A stretch of DNA of 64,000 bases from Mucilaginibacter sp. OK098 (GTDB lineage: Bacteria > Bacteroidota > Bacteroidia > Sphingobacteriales > Sphingobacteriaceae), in assembly GCF_900142915.1 (NCBI RefSeq), contig NZ_FRCM01000008.1, positions 62,001-126,000 of the forward strand, written 5' to 3'. Position numbers and translations under genes: made by a program. The notes below the pieces were generated by a model. It saw only the letters and a list, made by a program, of their open reading frames with translations, made no database searches and was not told the origin of the DNA. Below are positions 43,185 through 52,368 of this stretch, piece after piece (position 1 is the first letter of the stretch; the number at the start of each line of letters is the position of its first letter).

Positions 43185-43727
43185 TTATTTATTAGGAGCG
43201 TAAGTTGCTGCAACATTTATCTTAATGCTTTCGGCAATGTTGTGAAACACAAGCCGTGGGATCTCAATATGATGATCGGCACATTTAACCATAAATTCCG
43301 ATTTCAGGCTTACCACACCGCCTTTAACCGTTATAGTGCCGGGTATTGTTCTTTTAGCGGTTACATTGTGCGCAGTAAAATCTCCGGTTACATTTACCGG
43401 GTAGCTTCCATCTTTGCTGACATCTACCTTCTCGGCAATTTTACCCTTAAAGGTTGCCCGCGGGTACTTATCGCTTTCCATATAATCGGAATTAAAGTGT
43501 TCCTGCATTAATGATTTTTCAAACTTGAACGAGGTAATTGCTACGCTAAAATTTACTTCGCCAGTAGCCACGTTTAAAACTGATACACCTGTAGATGTTG
43601 CTGCTTTAATATCCTCGATTGGCGCAGTTGAAAACAATGTGACACTGGCATTTTTACAGACATAGAGGTCCTGTCCTGTCTGGAAGGTTGTCATCCAGGC
43701 AAGTAAAATAATACTGATATGTTTCAT
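43185..43727 (-). CDS. YceI-family lipid-binding-like periplasmic protein
   Basis: The 180-residue protein has a signal peptide (about 1-18). A YceI beta-barrel follows: FSVAITSFKFEKSLMQEHFNSDYMES (in parts), YPRATFKGKI and VTGDFTAHNVTAKRTIPGTI. YceI proteins resemble lipocalins and bind long-chain isoprenoids or amphiphiles. It is the third gene of the sigma-factor operon (four-base gap to the preceding gene). Confidence 0.9.
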   Translation of the reverse strand: MKHISIILLAWMTTFQTGQDLYVCKNASVTLFSTAPIEDIKAATSTGVSVLNVATGEVNFSVAITSFKFEKSLMQEHFNSDYMESDKYPRATFKGKIAEKVDVSKDGSYPVNVTGDFTAHNVTAKRTIPGTITVKGGVVSLKSEFMVKCADHHIEIPRLVFHNIAESIKINVAATYAPNK

Positions 43728-43731
43728 TTTT

Positions 43732-45045
43732 CTAGGGTTTTGTTAACGAGTTTAAGTTCCAGCTAAGCCCAACGGCCACACCTGTTGTTTGTAATTTAAC
43801 CTGGCTGTAGCCAACGTTTGAAAGCGGGAGTTTCATGTATGGTTGCACACTGATCCCCACTTTTGAGTTTATTTGTCTTTCGTAAGTGGCATTTAAATTC
43901 ACTATGCCAAAAAAGTATTTCCCCGGGTTAGGTACCGTATAATTTAAAGGACCGGTAGAGCCCCCATATTGATAAGTAAACTTATAGCTTTCATGAAGCA
44001 TTAAATATGATGATAACCCGGTGCCAATTGATATTTTATCCTGGCGCTTATGATAAACCTGGTAACCAACATTAAGCGGGATGTCAAGCATACGGCAATC
44101 AGCAGTAACATTCAATGGCTCAACGGCCCATTTATAACCGGCACCAGTATTATAGTTGTTAAAGTTGGTTATATACGGCTTAACCGAATATAAGGCACCA
44201 GTGCTTATTGTTAACTTACGCGATACCCCCACAGCGAATGTCATACCTATATTTGTTCCAACCTTGCTTTGCTGAAAAGAGCCAACCCCATTTAAATCAG
44301 GCGCTGCAACCACGCTTAATGCATACTGAGGGCGAAATCCAGCCTTCGGCTTAACTTTATTACTATTTTTAGCTGTAGCCGGGCCTGTTGTTGGACTATA
44401 AGCCGGTTTGTGAAGATCAATCTGTTTAACCTGCTGATCAGCCATTGATCCCGGATTAAAAACCGGAGCCGCATTTATTGCCATTAATTCCGCATCTACC
44501 CGATTATTTGACATGTCAATTCCAATCCTCTTTTCAACAATCGTATCTTTTTGAGATCTACCCGGAGATAAACCCAATACAGGTTTCTGATTCTTATTTT
44601 TTAGCGCATAATTTACATTATAAGGCGTTTTTTGTACCGGGGCCAAAGGCTGCTGTACAGCTTTTTGCTCCTTAGTTTGATCCTGTGCCTTTGATCCTGC
44701 TGCCGCCTCCTTGTTCATTGCAGTATCTGTGGCTTTTGGCTGAGCAGTTGCCTGCCCGTTTACAGTAGTATCAGCTGTTTTGCGCTGAACAGCCATCTGT
44801 ACCTGGTCTTTGGTTGATTTATCACCGTTTTTTGGCCTGAAAGCCCACCATCCTAACAACAACAACAACATTGCAGCTATACCGCTTAAAATTGGCCATA
44901 AATAGCTAATACCCTTACGTTTGGGTTTACCAAGCATTTCTTCAAGCGCATCCCAATCCCCCTCCTCGTACCGGATCTCATCGACCGGGTCATCCAGCTT
45001 CTTTTTAAAAAGATCGTCTAATCTTTTTTCGTTCTCTGTGTTCAT
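43732..45045 (-). CDS. Membrane-anchored beta-barrel protein downstream of ECF sigma (possible anti-sigma fusion)
   Basis: I start at ATG 45045 (MNTENEKRLDDLFKKKLDD), two bases after the sigma stop. A TTG at 45051 would overlap it. Residues 1-50 are charged and look like a cytoplasmic sigma-binding segment. A single membrane helix follows (about 58-76, LWPILSGIAAMLLLLLGWW). A long Gln/Ala/Lys/Thr-rich linker (about 85-215) leads to a C-terminal domain with barrel-like strands (about 220-437, GFRPQYALSVVAAPDL, KLTISTGALYSV, GVAVGLSWNL). An inner-membrane helix and a barrel in one chain is odd. Together with its operon it suggests an anti-sigma sensor. Confidence 0.75.
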   Translation of the reverse strand: MNTENEKRLDDLFKKKLDDPVDEIRYEEGDWDALEEMLGKPKRKGISYLWPILSGIAAMLLLLLGWWAFRPKNGDKSTKDQVQMAVQRKTADTTVNGQATAQPKATDTAMNKEAAAGSKAQDQTKEQKAVQQPLAPVQKTPYNVNYALKNKNQKPVLGLSPGRSQKDTIVEKRIGIDMSNNRVDAELMAINAAPVFNPGSMADQQVKQIDLHKPAYSPTTGPATAKNSNKVKPKAGFRPQYALSVVAAPDLNGVGSFQQSKVGTNIGMTFAVGVSRKLTISTGALYSVKPYITNFNNYNTGAGYKWAVEPLNVTADCRMLDIPLNVGYQVYHKRQDKISIGTGLSSYLMLHESYKFTYQYGGSTGPLNYTVPNPGKYFFGIVNLNATYERQINSKVGISVQPYMKLPLSNVGYSQVKLQTTGVAVGLSWNLNSLTKP

Positions 45046-45047
45046 TC

Positions 45048-45683
45048 TCAAATACCTTTGTTTAAATACACCCCATTCATGTTTATTGCTTTTATAGCAA
45101 CAATCGAGGTGGAATCCATGCCAGTGTTATAATTAGCATTATTGGCAGACGAGTCTGCTTTAAATATCATTTGCTTTAGTTTTTGCCTTGCCTTATGCAA
45201 ATTTGACTTTGATGTACCGGCGTTAATATTAAGCATTGTTGCAATTTCTTCGTGCGAATAACCCTCAATAGCAAAAAGGTTAAACACGGTTCTGTAGGCC
45301 TGGGGAAGTTTTTGAACCATGGCCAAAAGATCATTATAGTTCAGGTTTTTATCAGCAATATCTCCATCGCTAATGTGTTCAGCCTGGTCAAGGTCTTCAG
45401 TATAAGCCATTTTAAGATTAGCCCGGTAAAAATCAATCGAAACGTTCATCATGATCTTTCCAAGCCAGGCTTTAAACGGCCTGCTTGTGTCAAAACTTTC
45501 TATATGGGTAAATACTTTAAAAAAGCCCTGGTTCATTACCTCAGCTGCCTCATCGCGGTTCCCTGCATAACGCAAACAGATCCCCATAGAAAAACCATAG
45601 AAAGCTTTGTAAAGCATTTTCTGGCATTTTCTATCCTGTTTTATACAGCCCCTGATCAGATGATGTAAGTCTTCTTCTCCCAT
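45048..45683 (-). CDS. ECF-type RNA polymerase sigma factor
   Basis: The 211-residue protein has sigma region 2 (about 20-90: LYKAFYGFSMGICLRYAGNRDEAAEVMNQGFFKVF, in parts, with FKAWLGKIMMNVSIDFYR at region 2.4) and region 4 (about 120-175: LPQAYRTVFNLFAIEGYSHEEIATMLNINAGTSKSNLHKARQKLK, in parts). It lacks regions 1 and 3, as ECF factors do. It is the first gene of an operon with the membrane/barrel protein. Its own upstream region carries the GGCAACC-N16-CGT motif shared with the polysaccharide and radical SAM genes, so it is the prime candidate for reading that motif. Confidence 0.95.
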   Translation of the reverse strand: MGEEDLHHLIRGCIKQDRKCQKMLYKAFYGFSMGICLRYAGNRDEAAEVMNQGFFKVFTHIESFDTSRPFKAWLGKIMMNVSIDFYRANLKMAYTEDLDQAEHISDGDIADKNLNYNDLLAMVQKLPQAYRTVFNLFAIEGYSHEEIATMLNINAGTSKSNLHKARQKLKQMIFKADSSANNANYNTGMDSTSIVAIKAINMNGVYLNKGI

Positions 45684-45733
45684 ATGGGTTATATCCTGTT
45701 ATCCATATTAATTCCCATTACTTAAACGCTATC

Positions 45734-45759
45734 ACGTTAATTAGTCAAAAAAGGTTGCC
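45734..45759 (-). promoter_or_regulatory. ECF-type promoter of the sigma operon (site 1 of 7)
   Basis: On the minus strand GGCAACC (45759-45753), 16 bases, then CGTGATA (from 45736). It lies about 50 bases before the sigma-factor ATG, as expected for an autoregulated ECF promoter. The 45684-45983 gap also holds site 2 in the other direction; otherwise it is AT-rich and empty. Confidence 0.75.
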
Positions 45760-45911
45760 TGACAGCTTCAAAAAAATTATACCTTAAATTAATTTCCTGA
45801 TTATCAATAAGTTAAAATAAACTATAATTTTCAATTTTGTTAACCGATTTTAATTGTAATTCCGCAAGCCTGTAATTATTAAAAGTAATTTACTCAAAAT
45901 TAGTTAGCCAA

Positions 45912-45937
45912 GGCAACCCTTTTAATTAAATACACGA
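45912..45937 (+). promoter_or_regulatory. ECF-type promoter before GT2 gene (site 2 of 7)
   Basis: GGCAACC at 45912-45918, 16 bases, then CGATATA at 45935. It is 46 bases before the ATG at 45984. The second box has CGA in place of CGT, so it is the weakest in that box. Confidence 0.65.
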
Positions 45938-45983
45938 TATAATTAACAAACACACGCCAGCAAAGGCACATAAATTTAATTAA

Positions 45984-46781
45984 ATGGTTCCGGTTTCTGT
46001 TATTATAATCACTAAAAATGCCGCCGATATAATTAAAGGTTGTATAGAAAAAGCCAGGGAGCTAACCGACGATATTATAATTATATATAATGGAAGCGAG
46101 GAAGAGGCGCCAGGTGTGGCAGATCCAAATGATTGCAGGGTTTATAAAAAAACATGGGACGGCTATGGCGCCAATAAAAATAAAGGTGTTGAAGCGGCAA
46201 AGTATAACTGGATATTAAGTATCGATTCTGACGAAATACCCGATGATGAACTGATAAGCGCTATTCATAATTTGAATTTTAGCGATGTTAAAGTTGTGTA
46301 TGATATTAAGTTCAGATCGTACTTTGGAAAAAAGGCCATCAGGCATGGCAGCTGGGGAAGAGATCATCATATCCGGTTGTTTAATCGCGGGTTTGTTAAA
46401 TGGTCTGAAACATTGATCCATGAAAAATTAGTACTGCCGGCTTACATAGAAAAGAAAAAAATAGATGGGTATATGCACCACTATTCGGTAAATGATGCTT
46501 ATGAATTTGAAAGCAAATGCAGCTACTATGCAAAGTTAAGTGCTAAAAAATATTTCCGCGCCGGAAAGAAAGCAACTTTTACCAGGCTGTATATATCCCC
46601 TGTGTTTAGTTTTATTAAAAATTATATCGCTTATTTAGGTTTTTTGGATGGGCGCGAAGGTTGGAAAATAGCTCGGACAATAGCTAAAAACACAAGCCGT
46701 AAATATCATTTTTTAAGCCAAATGGAAACCCATGGGGAAAATAAGCAATCGGCTAAGGATAACCTGGTGGTTGAGTACTGA
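45984..46781 (+). CDS. Family 2 glycosyltransferase (lipopolysaccharide core type)
   Basis: The 265-residue protein has the GT2 start VSVIIITKNAADIIKGCIEKA, the nucleotide-sugar region YNGSEEEAP, the metal-binding SIDSDEIPDDEL (DxD) and then SWGRDHHIRLFNRG and WSETLIHEKL. It resembles WaaE/KdtX-type transferases of core or exopolysaccharide synthesis. It is cytoplasmic, probably membrane-associated. It is the first polysaccharide gene after the sigma operon and is single on the plus strand, with its own ECF-type site. Confidence 0.9.
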   Translation: MVPVSVIIITKNAADIIKGCIEKARELTDDIIIIYNGSEEEAPGVADPNDCRVYKKTWDGYGANKNKGVEAAKYNWILSIDSDEIPDDELISAIHNLNFSDVKVVYDIKFRSYFGKKAIRHGSWGRDHHIRLFNRGFVKWSETLIHEKLVLPAYIEKKKIDGYMHHYSVNDAYEFESKCSYYAKLSAKKYFRAGKKATFTRLYISPVFSFIKNYIAYLGFLDGREGWKIARTIAKNTSRKYHFLSQMETHGENKQSAKDNLVVEY

Positions 46782-46792
46782 CAAGCGCCGGA

Positions 46793-46895
46793 TGTCATGG
46801 TGAGGCACTCGAACCATGCGGGTAAAGGCCTCTTCACCATGCTGAGCAGGCGGACAGGCCACTGCGCTCATGCTTCGAGTGCCCTCAGCATGACA
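46793..46895. repeat. Imperfect long inverted repeat (dispersed element)
   Basis: TGTCATGGTGAGGCACTCGA at the left pairs with TCGAGTGCCCTCAGCATGACA at the right (46875-46895, in parts), with a loop rich in GGCC and CATGCTGAGC. It lies between the convergent GT2 and GT4 genes. It looks like a member of a short dispersed repeat family and may terminate both genes. Confidence 0.75.
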
Positions 46896-46908
46896 CCCTT
46901 TGGTGTAT

Positions 46909-48111
46909 TCAATATTTCAAAACCTTTTTATAAAACTGAATAGTTTTAGCTGCAATTTTACTTATCTCAAACAGCTCCCTAACTTTTTCATTACCGGCTT
47001 TTGCCAATCTTGCACGATCAACCGGGTTATTCAGCAGGTACAAAATAGCTGATGCAATTTGACCAACATCATCGGGATCAATTAACAAACCATTTACCCT
47101 ATCATCAATTAGTTCAGGGCCCGATGTACGATTTGAATTAATAACTGCGGTTCCACAAGCCATTGCTTCCAGGGGCGCTAAAGCAAACGCTTCTGCATAT
47201 GAAGGAAAAATACTTATTGCCGAGGCTGCTAAATGATCATATAATTCACCTGTTATTACATGCCCCATAAAGCTTACCGATGCTTTTGCATCATCCGTTA
47301 ATTGAGCGATAACTTTTTGTTGTGAGCCTTTTCCTAAAATCAGCAGCCTTGCATCTGGCATGCTTTTATACACAATATTCCAGGCTTTGGCTAACTGGTA
47401 AATTCCCTTTTTGGCTACCAGCGTACCTGTAAAAATAACCTGTTTCGGATTTTTGGGAACATTCCTGGCAGGCAGATCTGTTTGAATACCGTTATATAAA
47501 ACCTCAATTGCCTTATTGTATGAAAGATATACAGCACTTTTATCAGCAGTATAGCTGCTTGCACTTGATATTGCTGCTGCCTTGTTTAAAATAGTTTGTT
47601 CCATTTTAACAACATGGGCCGGCGCTTGCAGGTTTGCTTCCCTCGCAAAATAGGTCATCGAGCCATTCATTTTAACAACTACAGGTACAGATAAAGCAGG
47701 GAAAGGAACATAAGTGCTGCAAAACCTTATGTAGTCGTTATAATCAGGCATTTCAATAATGTCAATCTTATTCTCAACAATTAGCTGCTCAAGTTTGTCT
47801 TTATAGATAGCCAGGCTTTTTTTGATGTCCCGCTCCATCAACCCCGAATCCTTTAGCAAGCGGGTACCAATGCGGGATCTTAAAGAAGTTTCATTGCTCA
47901 AAAATCTAAAGTTAAAACCTCTTCTGAAACGATAGACCGTAACGCCTTCGTCGTTAAATTCATTCGCTCCGCCATAACCCGGGCCATACAAACCGGCTAC
48001 TATTACCTTATGTCCAAGCTTTACCATTTGCCGGGCTATCAGCCTTACGTAGGTACCTATACCGCCATGCTTGCCGGGAGGGTATTCATCGCATAGATAT
48101 AGGATATTCAT
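46909..48111 (-). CDS. Family 4 glycosyltransferase
   Basis: The 400-residue, two-Rossmann-domain (GT-B) enzyme begins MNILYLCDEYPPGKHGGIGTY with the donor-independent Gly-rich loop. The C-terminal donor domain has FTGTLVAKKGIYQL and the EAFALAPLEAMACGTAVI motif (EX7E-like). It transfers a sugar from a nucleotide donor to the growing exopolysaccharide repeat unit. Its ATG overlaps the flippase stop by four bases, so both are one operon. Confidence 0.92.
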   Translation of the reverse strand: MNILYLCDEYPPGKHGGIGTYVRLIARQMVKLGHKVIVAGLYGPGYGGANEFNDEGVTVYRFRRGFNFRFLSNETSLRSRIGTRLLKDSGLMERDIKKSLAIYKDKLEQLIVENKIDIIEMPDYNDYIRFCSTYVPFPALSVPVVVKMNGSMTYFAREANLQAPAHVVKMEQTILNKAAAISSASSYTADKSAVYLSYNKAIEVLYNGIQTDLPARNVPKNPKQVIFTGTLVAKKGIYQLAKAWNIVYKSMPDARLLILGKGSQQKVIAQLTDDAKASVSFMGHVITGELYDHLAASAISIFPSYAEAFALAPLEAMACGTAVINSNRTSGPELIDDRVNGLLIDPDDVGQIASAILYLLNNPVDRARLAKAGNEKVRELFEISKIAAKTIQFYKKVLKY

Positions 48112-49577
48112 TTTGTAAGTAAATGCTTAAAATTATAAATATGCTGCTTATTTATCTGTTTTGATAATACGGTAATTAACAGGTATAAAACAATGGCAAT
48201 TACCAACTGAATAAGGAAATGAACATTAAGGCGCGTAGTAACAAAATAAATAATAATTGCTTCGGTGGTAAAAACAATAATGGGGCGCAAAGAGATCTTC
48301 ATAATTTCTTTACGTACCAGCCTGTAATACAAACAAGCCTGTAATATAGTTGTAGTTAAGAATGCGATGGATGCGCCCAACCCGCCAAACCTTGTAATTA
48401 AAATTAAATTCAGGGCGATATTGGTTATAGCGCACACCACTGTTATAAACGATACCGACTTATATTTTTTAGCCCCAAAGCTTAATGACCACAGCAGGTT
48501 TATAAAAAACTGCAATGGAATACATAGCGATAATATCAAAAACTCTAATGAATTTGATGCCCCGTATTTGCCGTTGGTAATTAAAGTAAGCAATGGCGCC
48601 CATAAAATATTGAGCAATAATGGTATGGATGCGGCAAAAAATATTTCGACGATGTTAAATGATTTGATATACTTTTGATACTCTATATCAACAATGTTAT
48701 TTCCAGATAAAAGCCTTGCGAAACGTGGCAAAATTATCGGCGCTATAATTAGCATAGGCAACCTGGCCAGCTCATAGGCCCGGTAAGCAAAACTATAATC
48801 AGCTAAAACACTGCTGGTTGTCATAATCCCCAGCAGGATCCAATCCATCCGCGACAGGCTTATATCAAAAATAACCGAAATATATTGTGCAGATGATTCT
48901 TTAAGCAGTTTTTTGTAGGCTTTAAAATGGAATTTAAAACTAAAGTTTGTTTTGGCAACCAGGTATATCATTAATCCGGAAAGCTCAAATACAGCGGTGC
49001 AGATCAGTATAATTAAAACTGTATTTATATAAAGCTTCCCTTGAGTCATTAAAAACCAGGCGGCGGCTATTTTGCATACATTGCTTATAACCGCAATAAT
49101 GCCATACGGAGTAAACTGCTCTTTTGCATTTAAAAATTGCTTCAATGGCACTCCTATAAAAATTACTCCCTGTGCTAAAAAGAACCATGGGAGGTGTTTA
49201 TAAATGCCGGCCGGGCTTTTTATCACCCCATTAAGTAACAAAAGCAGCAAAAAGGTTATTAAAAACCCTGCAATTGAATGTATAAAAAAGGCAGTCGCCG
49301 CCCAGTCAGATCTTTTTGATGCTGCTATCCGGCGTACTACAACCTGCTCCAGGCCAAAACCAAGTATAGTAGTTAAAAATACAGATACGGCGTTTGTCCA
49401 GCTTATTATGCCAAATTCATCTTTGGAAATATAGATCGAAATAAAATAAAAGAATACCCCACCCAGGATCTGTACAGAAATTGCCTGCAAGCCTGAAGAG
49501 AAGATCTTTACTAATAGCTTATTTTTAACCAATGCTGTTTTATTTCTGAGTTCATCAAAATTAGGATTATCTTTCAA
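48108..49577 (-). CDS. Polysaccharide flippase (Wzx/MATE-like)
   Basis: The 489-residue protein has about 14 membrane helices. The N-terminal cytoplasmic stretch LRNKTALVKNKLLVKIFSSG leads into QILGGVFFYFISIYIS, and ISWTNAVSVFLTTILGFGLEQVVVRR is the typical Wzx motif. It should flip the lipid-linked repeat unit across the inner membrane. It is the first gene of a two-gene minus-strand operon, with an ECF-type site (49598-49623) directly before it. Confidence 0.92.
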   Translation of the reverse strand: MKDNPNFDELRNKTALVKNKLLVKIFSSGLQAISVQILGGVFFYFISIYISKDEFGIISWTNAVSVFLTTILGFGLEQVVVRRIAASKRSDWAATAFFIHSIAGFLITFLLLLLLNGVIKSPAGIYKHLPWFFLAQGVIFIGVPLKQFLNAKEQFTPYGIIAVISNVCKIAAAWFLMTQGKLYINTVLIILICTAVFELSGLMIYLVAKTNFSFKFHFKAYKKLLKESSAQYISVIFDISLSRMDWILLGIMTTSSVLADYSFAYRAYELARLPMLIIAPIILPRFARLLSGNNIVDIEYQKYIKSFNIVEIFFAASIPLLLNILWAPLLTLITNGKYGASNSLEFLILSLCIPLQFFINLLWSLSFGAKKYKSVSFITVVCAITNIALNLILITRFGGLGASIAFLTTTILQACLYYRLVRKEIMKISLRPIIVFTTEAIIIYFVTTRLNVHFLIQLVIAIVLYLLITVLSKQINKQHIYNFKHLLTK

Positions 49578-49597
49578 TTGCAGCGCTTTAGTCCATT

Positions 49598-49623
49598 ACG
49601 TGAAATATCTTCATTTGGCTGCC
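49598..49623 (-). promoter_or_regulatory. ECF-type promoter of the flippase operon (site 3 of 7)
   Basis: On the minus strand GGCAGCC (49623-49617; one mismatch to GGCAACC), 16 bases, then CGTAATG (from 49600). It ends only about 20 bases before the flippase ATG, so the leader would be short. Confidence 0.55.
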
Positions 49624-49688
49624 TTGAACTTAAAATAGTTTTCTACCAAAATTAATTGATAAAATAGCGTTCTCCGCGCATTGTTACA

Positions 49689-49714
49689 GGCAACCCTTTC
49701 AGTTTTAAAGCCGT
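49689..49714 (+). promoter_or_regulatory. ECF-type promoter of the polymerase operon (site 4 of 7)
   Basis: GGCAACC at 49689-49695, 16 bases, then CGTAGTC at 49712. It lies about 50 bases before the ATG at 49765. Confidence 0.75.
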
Positions 49715-49764
49715 AGTCTATAATAGCCATTATATGGTTTTGAAGCTTGATTAATTGATTGCGA

Positions 49765-51411
49765 ATGTTGAACGGTATTGTTGATTTTAATTTTAGAAAG
49801 GTCATAAGCAAGATAGACTGGAAGCTGCTGTTGTTTCTTATGCTCTTTTTAAATGTAAAGCTGGCCATAAAAATCCCCGCCATTATTATTATTTACCTCC
49901 TGAGGTTCAATTTCAGGTTTAAGTTCAGTTTTAAAAACTCAAGGCTGCCACTTTTCTACTTATTAATAATGCTTATTCCTTTTATTGATCTTATAGTTAA
50001 TAAAGGTTATACCAACCCTAATTATCTTGGTGTATTTTTTATGGGGATGGGATTCTGGCTGTTATGTATTTTAGCCATTCACCAGGTTAAGCTGTCTGTT
50101 GAAAATACAGAGGCCGAGATCATCCACAGAACCATCCTGGTATTTTTTGTAATTAACGCCTTTATTTCCTTCTATAATTTTGCCGGTATTGTATGGGAAA
50201 CCGGAGCCATTAATCCCTACCGGTACCAGGGGCAGTATCAAAAATATTTTATAGGCACTGGCGATTATATAAAAGGCCTAACCTTTGATACATCAACAAC
50301 TAACGCCGCTTTAAATGCCATTGGGGTTATTTATTTTTTAGTAAGAAAAAATAACCTAATGGTGCTTTTATGTATGGCAGTGCTATTATTTACGGGCAGC
50401 AACTTCCTAAACATAGCATTGATTTTCATACTTGCCCTGTTATTTATTTTCAGGAGCACTAAAGATCAAAAAAGCCTTATTGTTGTTTGCCTGATGATGC
50501 TGGTTGTTTTTATGGTAAAAATTTCGCCGCAAAATGACCGCTATGCTGTTAAAACCTTTAGCGATGTTATCCATCCGCCAAATCCTCAGCTAAGTAAAAC
50601 GGCAATAGCTAACAAGTGCACCAATATCCCCACACTTGAGGAAACAAGGCGGAGAATTGCCATACATTACCTGGATAGCATTAAAAAATTACCGGGTAAG
50701 AAGCCTAAAAAGCTACTACCCTATTTAGCTGTATTGCCCAAAACCGGCCAGGGAAGGATCTTTGTTGATACAGCCGACATTAATTCGCTTGCATACCAGT
50801 CAATAATTGACACCACTGCTCAACAGCATATATTATTAAACTTTATTGATGCTCATAAAAACAGCCTTCCGCTATCGGCACAAAAAACATTTAAGCCAGG
50901 TTTACCGGGTAAAATAATCGGGTTTCTCCAAACCGTATTGTTTTTTAAAGAACATCCGTCAAAAATAATTGCAGGCGCGGGTATTGGTAAGTTTTCGTCA
51001 AAGCTGGCTTTCAGGGCTACCAGTTTTGGCTTTGCCGGTGGATATTCTGCAAAGCACAATTACATTAACAGCGATTTTTTAACCAATCACCTGGATGTTT
51101 ACCTGAATTTTTTCAGCCGGCGTTCCGGGTTGCATTCATTAACCAACAGCCCCTATTCTGTTTATGACCAGCTTATGGCTGAATATGGTTTGCTTGGCTT
51201 ACTGGTCTTCGCTATATACTACCTGGGATTTTTTGCCAAACATCATAAAACACTTACATACGGTTTACCCCTGCTGCTGTTATTAATGATGATATTTTTT
51301 ACAGATTACTGGTTTGAGCAACTATCGGTGATTGTATTTTTTGAATTGCTTTTACTGCTCAACATTAAAGAAACTACTAATAAAGCACAATTGAATTATG
51401 GATCTGAATAA
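49765..51411 (+). CDS. Probable polysaccharide polymerase (Wzy-like membrane protein)
   Basis: I start at ATG 49765; a TTG at 49759 is two codons earlier. The protein, about 548 residues, has many membrane helices at both ends and a large periplasmic loop of about 200 residues (about 255-455) with WYF-poor, Lys/Pro-rich content. Such a big loop is typical of O-antigen/EPS polymerases. It starts an operon of four further genes, overlapping the next by 14 bases. It is a candidate Wzy from position and topology, without a clear signature. Confidence 0.7.
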   Translation: MLNGIVDFNFRKVISKIDWKLLLFLMLFLNVKLAIKIPAIIIIYLLRFNFRFKFSFKNSRLPLFYLLIMLIPFIDLIVNKGYTNPNYLGVFFMGMGFWLLCILAIHQVKLSVENTEAEIIHRTILVFFVINAFISFYNFAGIVWETGAINPYRYQGQYQKYFIGTGDYIKGLTFDTSTTNAALNAIGVIYFLVRKNNLMVLLCMAVLLFTGSNFLNIALIFILALLFIFRSTKDQKSLIVVCLMMLVVFMVKISPQNDRYAVKTFSDVIHPPNPQLSKTAIANKCTNIPTLEETRRRIAIHYLDSIKKLPGKKPKKLLPYLAVLPKTGQGRIFVDTADINSLAYQSIIDTTAQQHILLNFIDAHKNSLPLSAQKTFKPGLPGKIIGFLQTVLFFKEHPSKIIAGAGIGKFSSKLAFRATSFGFAGGYSAKHNYINSDFLTNHLDVYLNFFSRRSGLHSLTNSPYSVYDQLMAEYGLLGLLVFAIYYLGFFAKHHKTLTYGLPLLLLLMMIFFTDYWFEQLSVIVFFELLLLLNIKETTNKAQLNYGSE

Positions 51412-52360
51412 TCCAAAGGTTACTGTTTTAATGCCGGCTTATAATGCCGGTAAATATATAGGTGAGGCAATAACATCTGTACTGGATCAGTCATTTACTG
51501 ATTTTGAGCTTTTGATAATCAATGATGGGTCTACAGACGATACCGAAAAAATTATCCGGTCGTTCAAAGATCCAAGGATTGTTTTGATAAGCCAGGACAA
51601 TAAGGGAGTTTCTGCCGCGCTAAATTTGGGATTATCACATGCACGGGCCAACTATATAGCCAGGTTTGATGCTGATGATATTTGCCTGCCAAACCGGTTA
51701 AAGATTCAATATGATTTTATTACAGCTTATCCTGAATATACCATAATAGGCTCGGCCGTTGAGTATGTGGATGCCGACGGTCATTATATTTTTACCCATC
51801 ATCCCGAAGGGCATCTTAATGAAGAGATCCAGCAGCTTAAATATTCTGTCTGCCCGTTTATTCATTCCAGCGTGTTTTATAAAAAAGATGCGGTTGTAAA
51901 TAACGGAGGATATAATGAGCATGCCTATACCTATGAGGATCATTTTTTATGGGTGAATATTTTAAAAAATGAAAAGGCCTGCAATCTTTCACAGGCACTT
52001 ATAAAAGTAAGGCTAAACCCGGAATCGATAACGATAGATGAGAAGTGGCGCACACGTAAATTCCGTTCCATAAAATACTCCACATTAAAAAATAAAAACA
52101 TTACTGAAGCCGAAGGGAACGAGCTATCCCAGATAGGTGGTAAACAATATTCGCCCAAAATAAAACAAGGCGCTTATTATGCGCTGTGCGGTAAAAAGTT
52201 CCTGCTCAATAATTACCAGCCCGAAAAGGCCCGGCTAAACATGATAAGAGCCATTAGCCTGCACCCGCTGCGTTTGGACAATTACCTGATCTATACGGTT
52301 AGCTATTTCCCTGAACGATTTATTACCTGGCTGCATAACATCAGCATGGGTAAATTTTAA
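51398..52360 (+). CDS. Family 2 glycosyltransferase
   Basis: The 320-residue protein is a classical GT-A transferase. VTVLMPAYNAGKYIGEAI is at the N-terminus, the nucleotide-binding LLIINDGSTDDTEKII follows and the DxD is in ARFDADDICLPNRL. The acceptor region has EDHFLWVNIL. It overlaps the polymerase gene by 14 bases, and the next gene follows after eight bases. Confidence 0.94.
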   Translation: MDLNNPKVTVLMPAYNAGKYIGEAITSVLDQSFTDFELLIINDGSTDDTEKIIRSFKDPRIVLISQDNKGVSAALNLGLSHARANYIARFDADDICLPNRLKIQYDFITAYPEYTIIGSAVEYVDADGHYIFTHHPEGHLNEEIQQLKYSVCPFIHSSVFYKKDAVVNNGGYNEHAYTYEDHFLWVNILKNEKACNLSQALIKVRLNPESITIDEKWRTRKFRSIKYSTLKNKNITEAEGNELSQIGGKQYSPKIKQGAYYALCGKKFLLNNYQPEKARLNMIRAISLHPLRLDNYLIYTVSYFPERFITWLHNISMGKF

Positions 52361-52368
52361 AACCAAAA

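Noticed and set aside
48954-48979. GGCAACC word inside the flippase gene as an eighth ECF site
   Set aside because: After 16 bases it reads CGG rather than CGT, and it lies antisense within a coding region.
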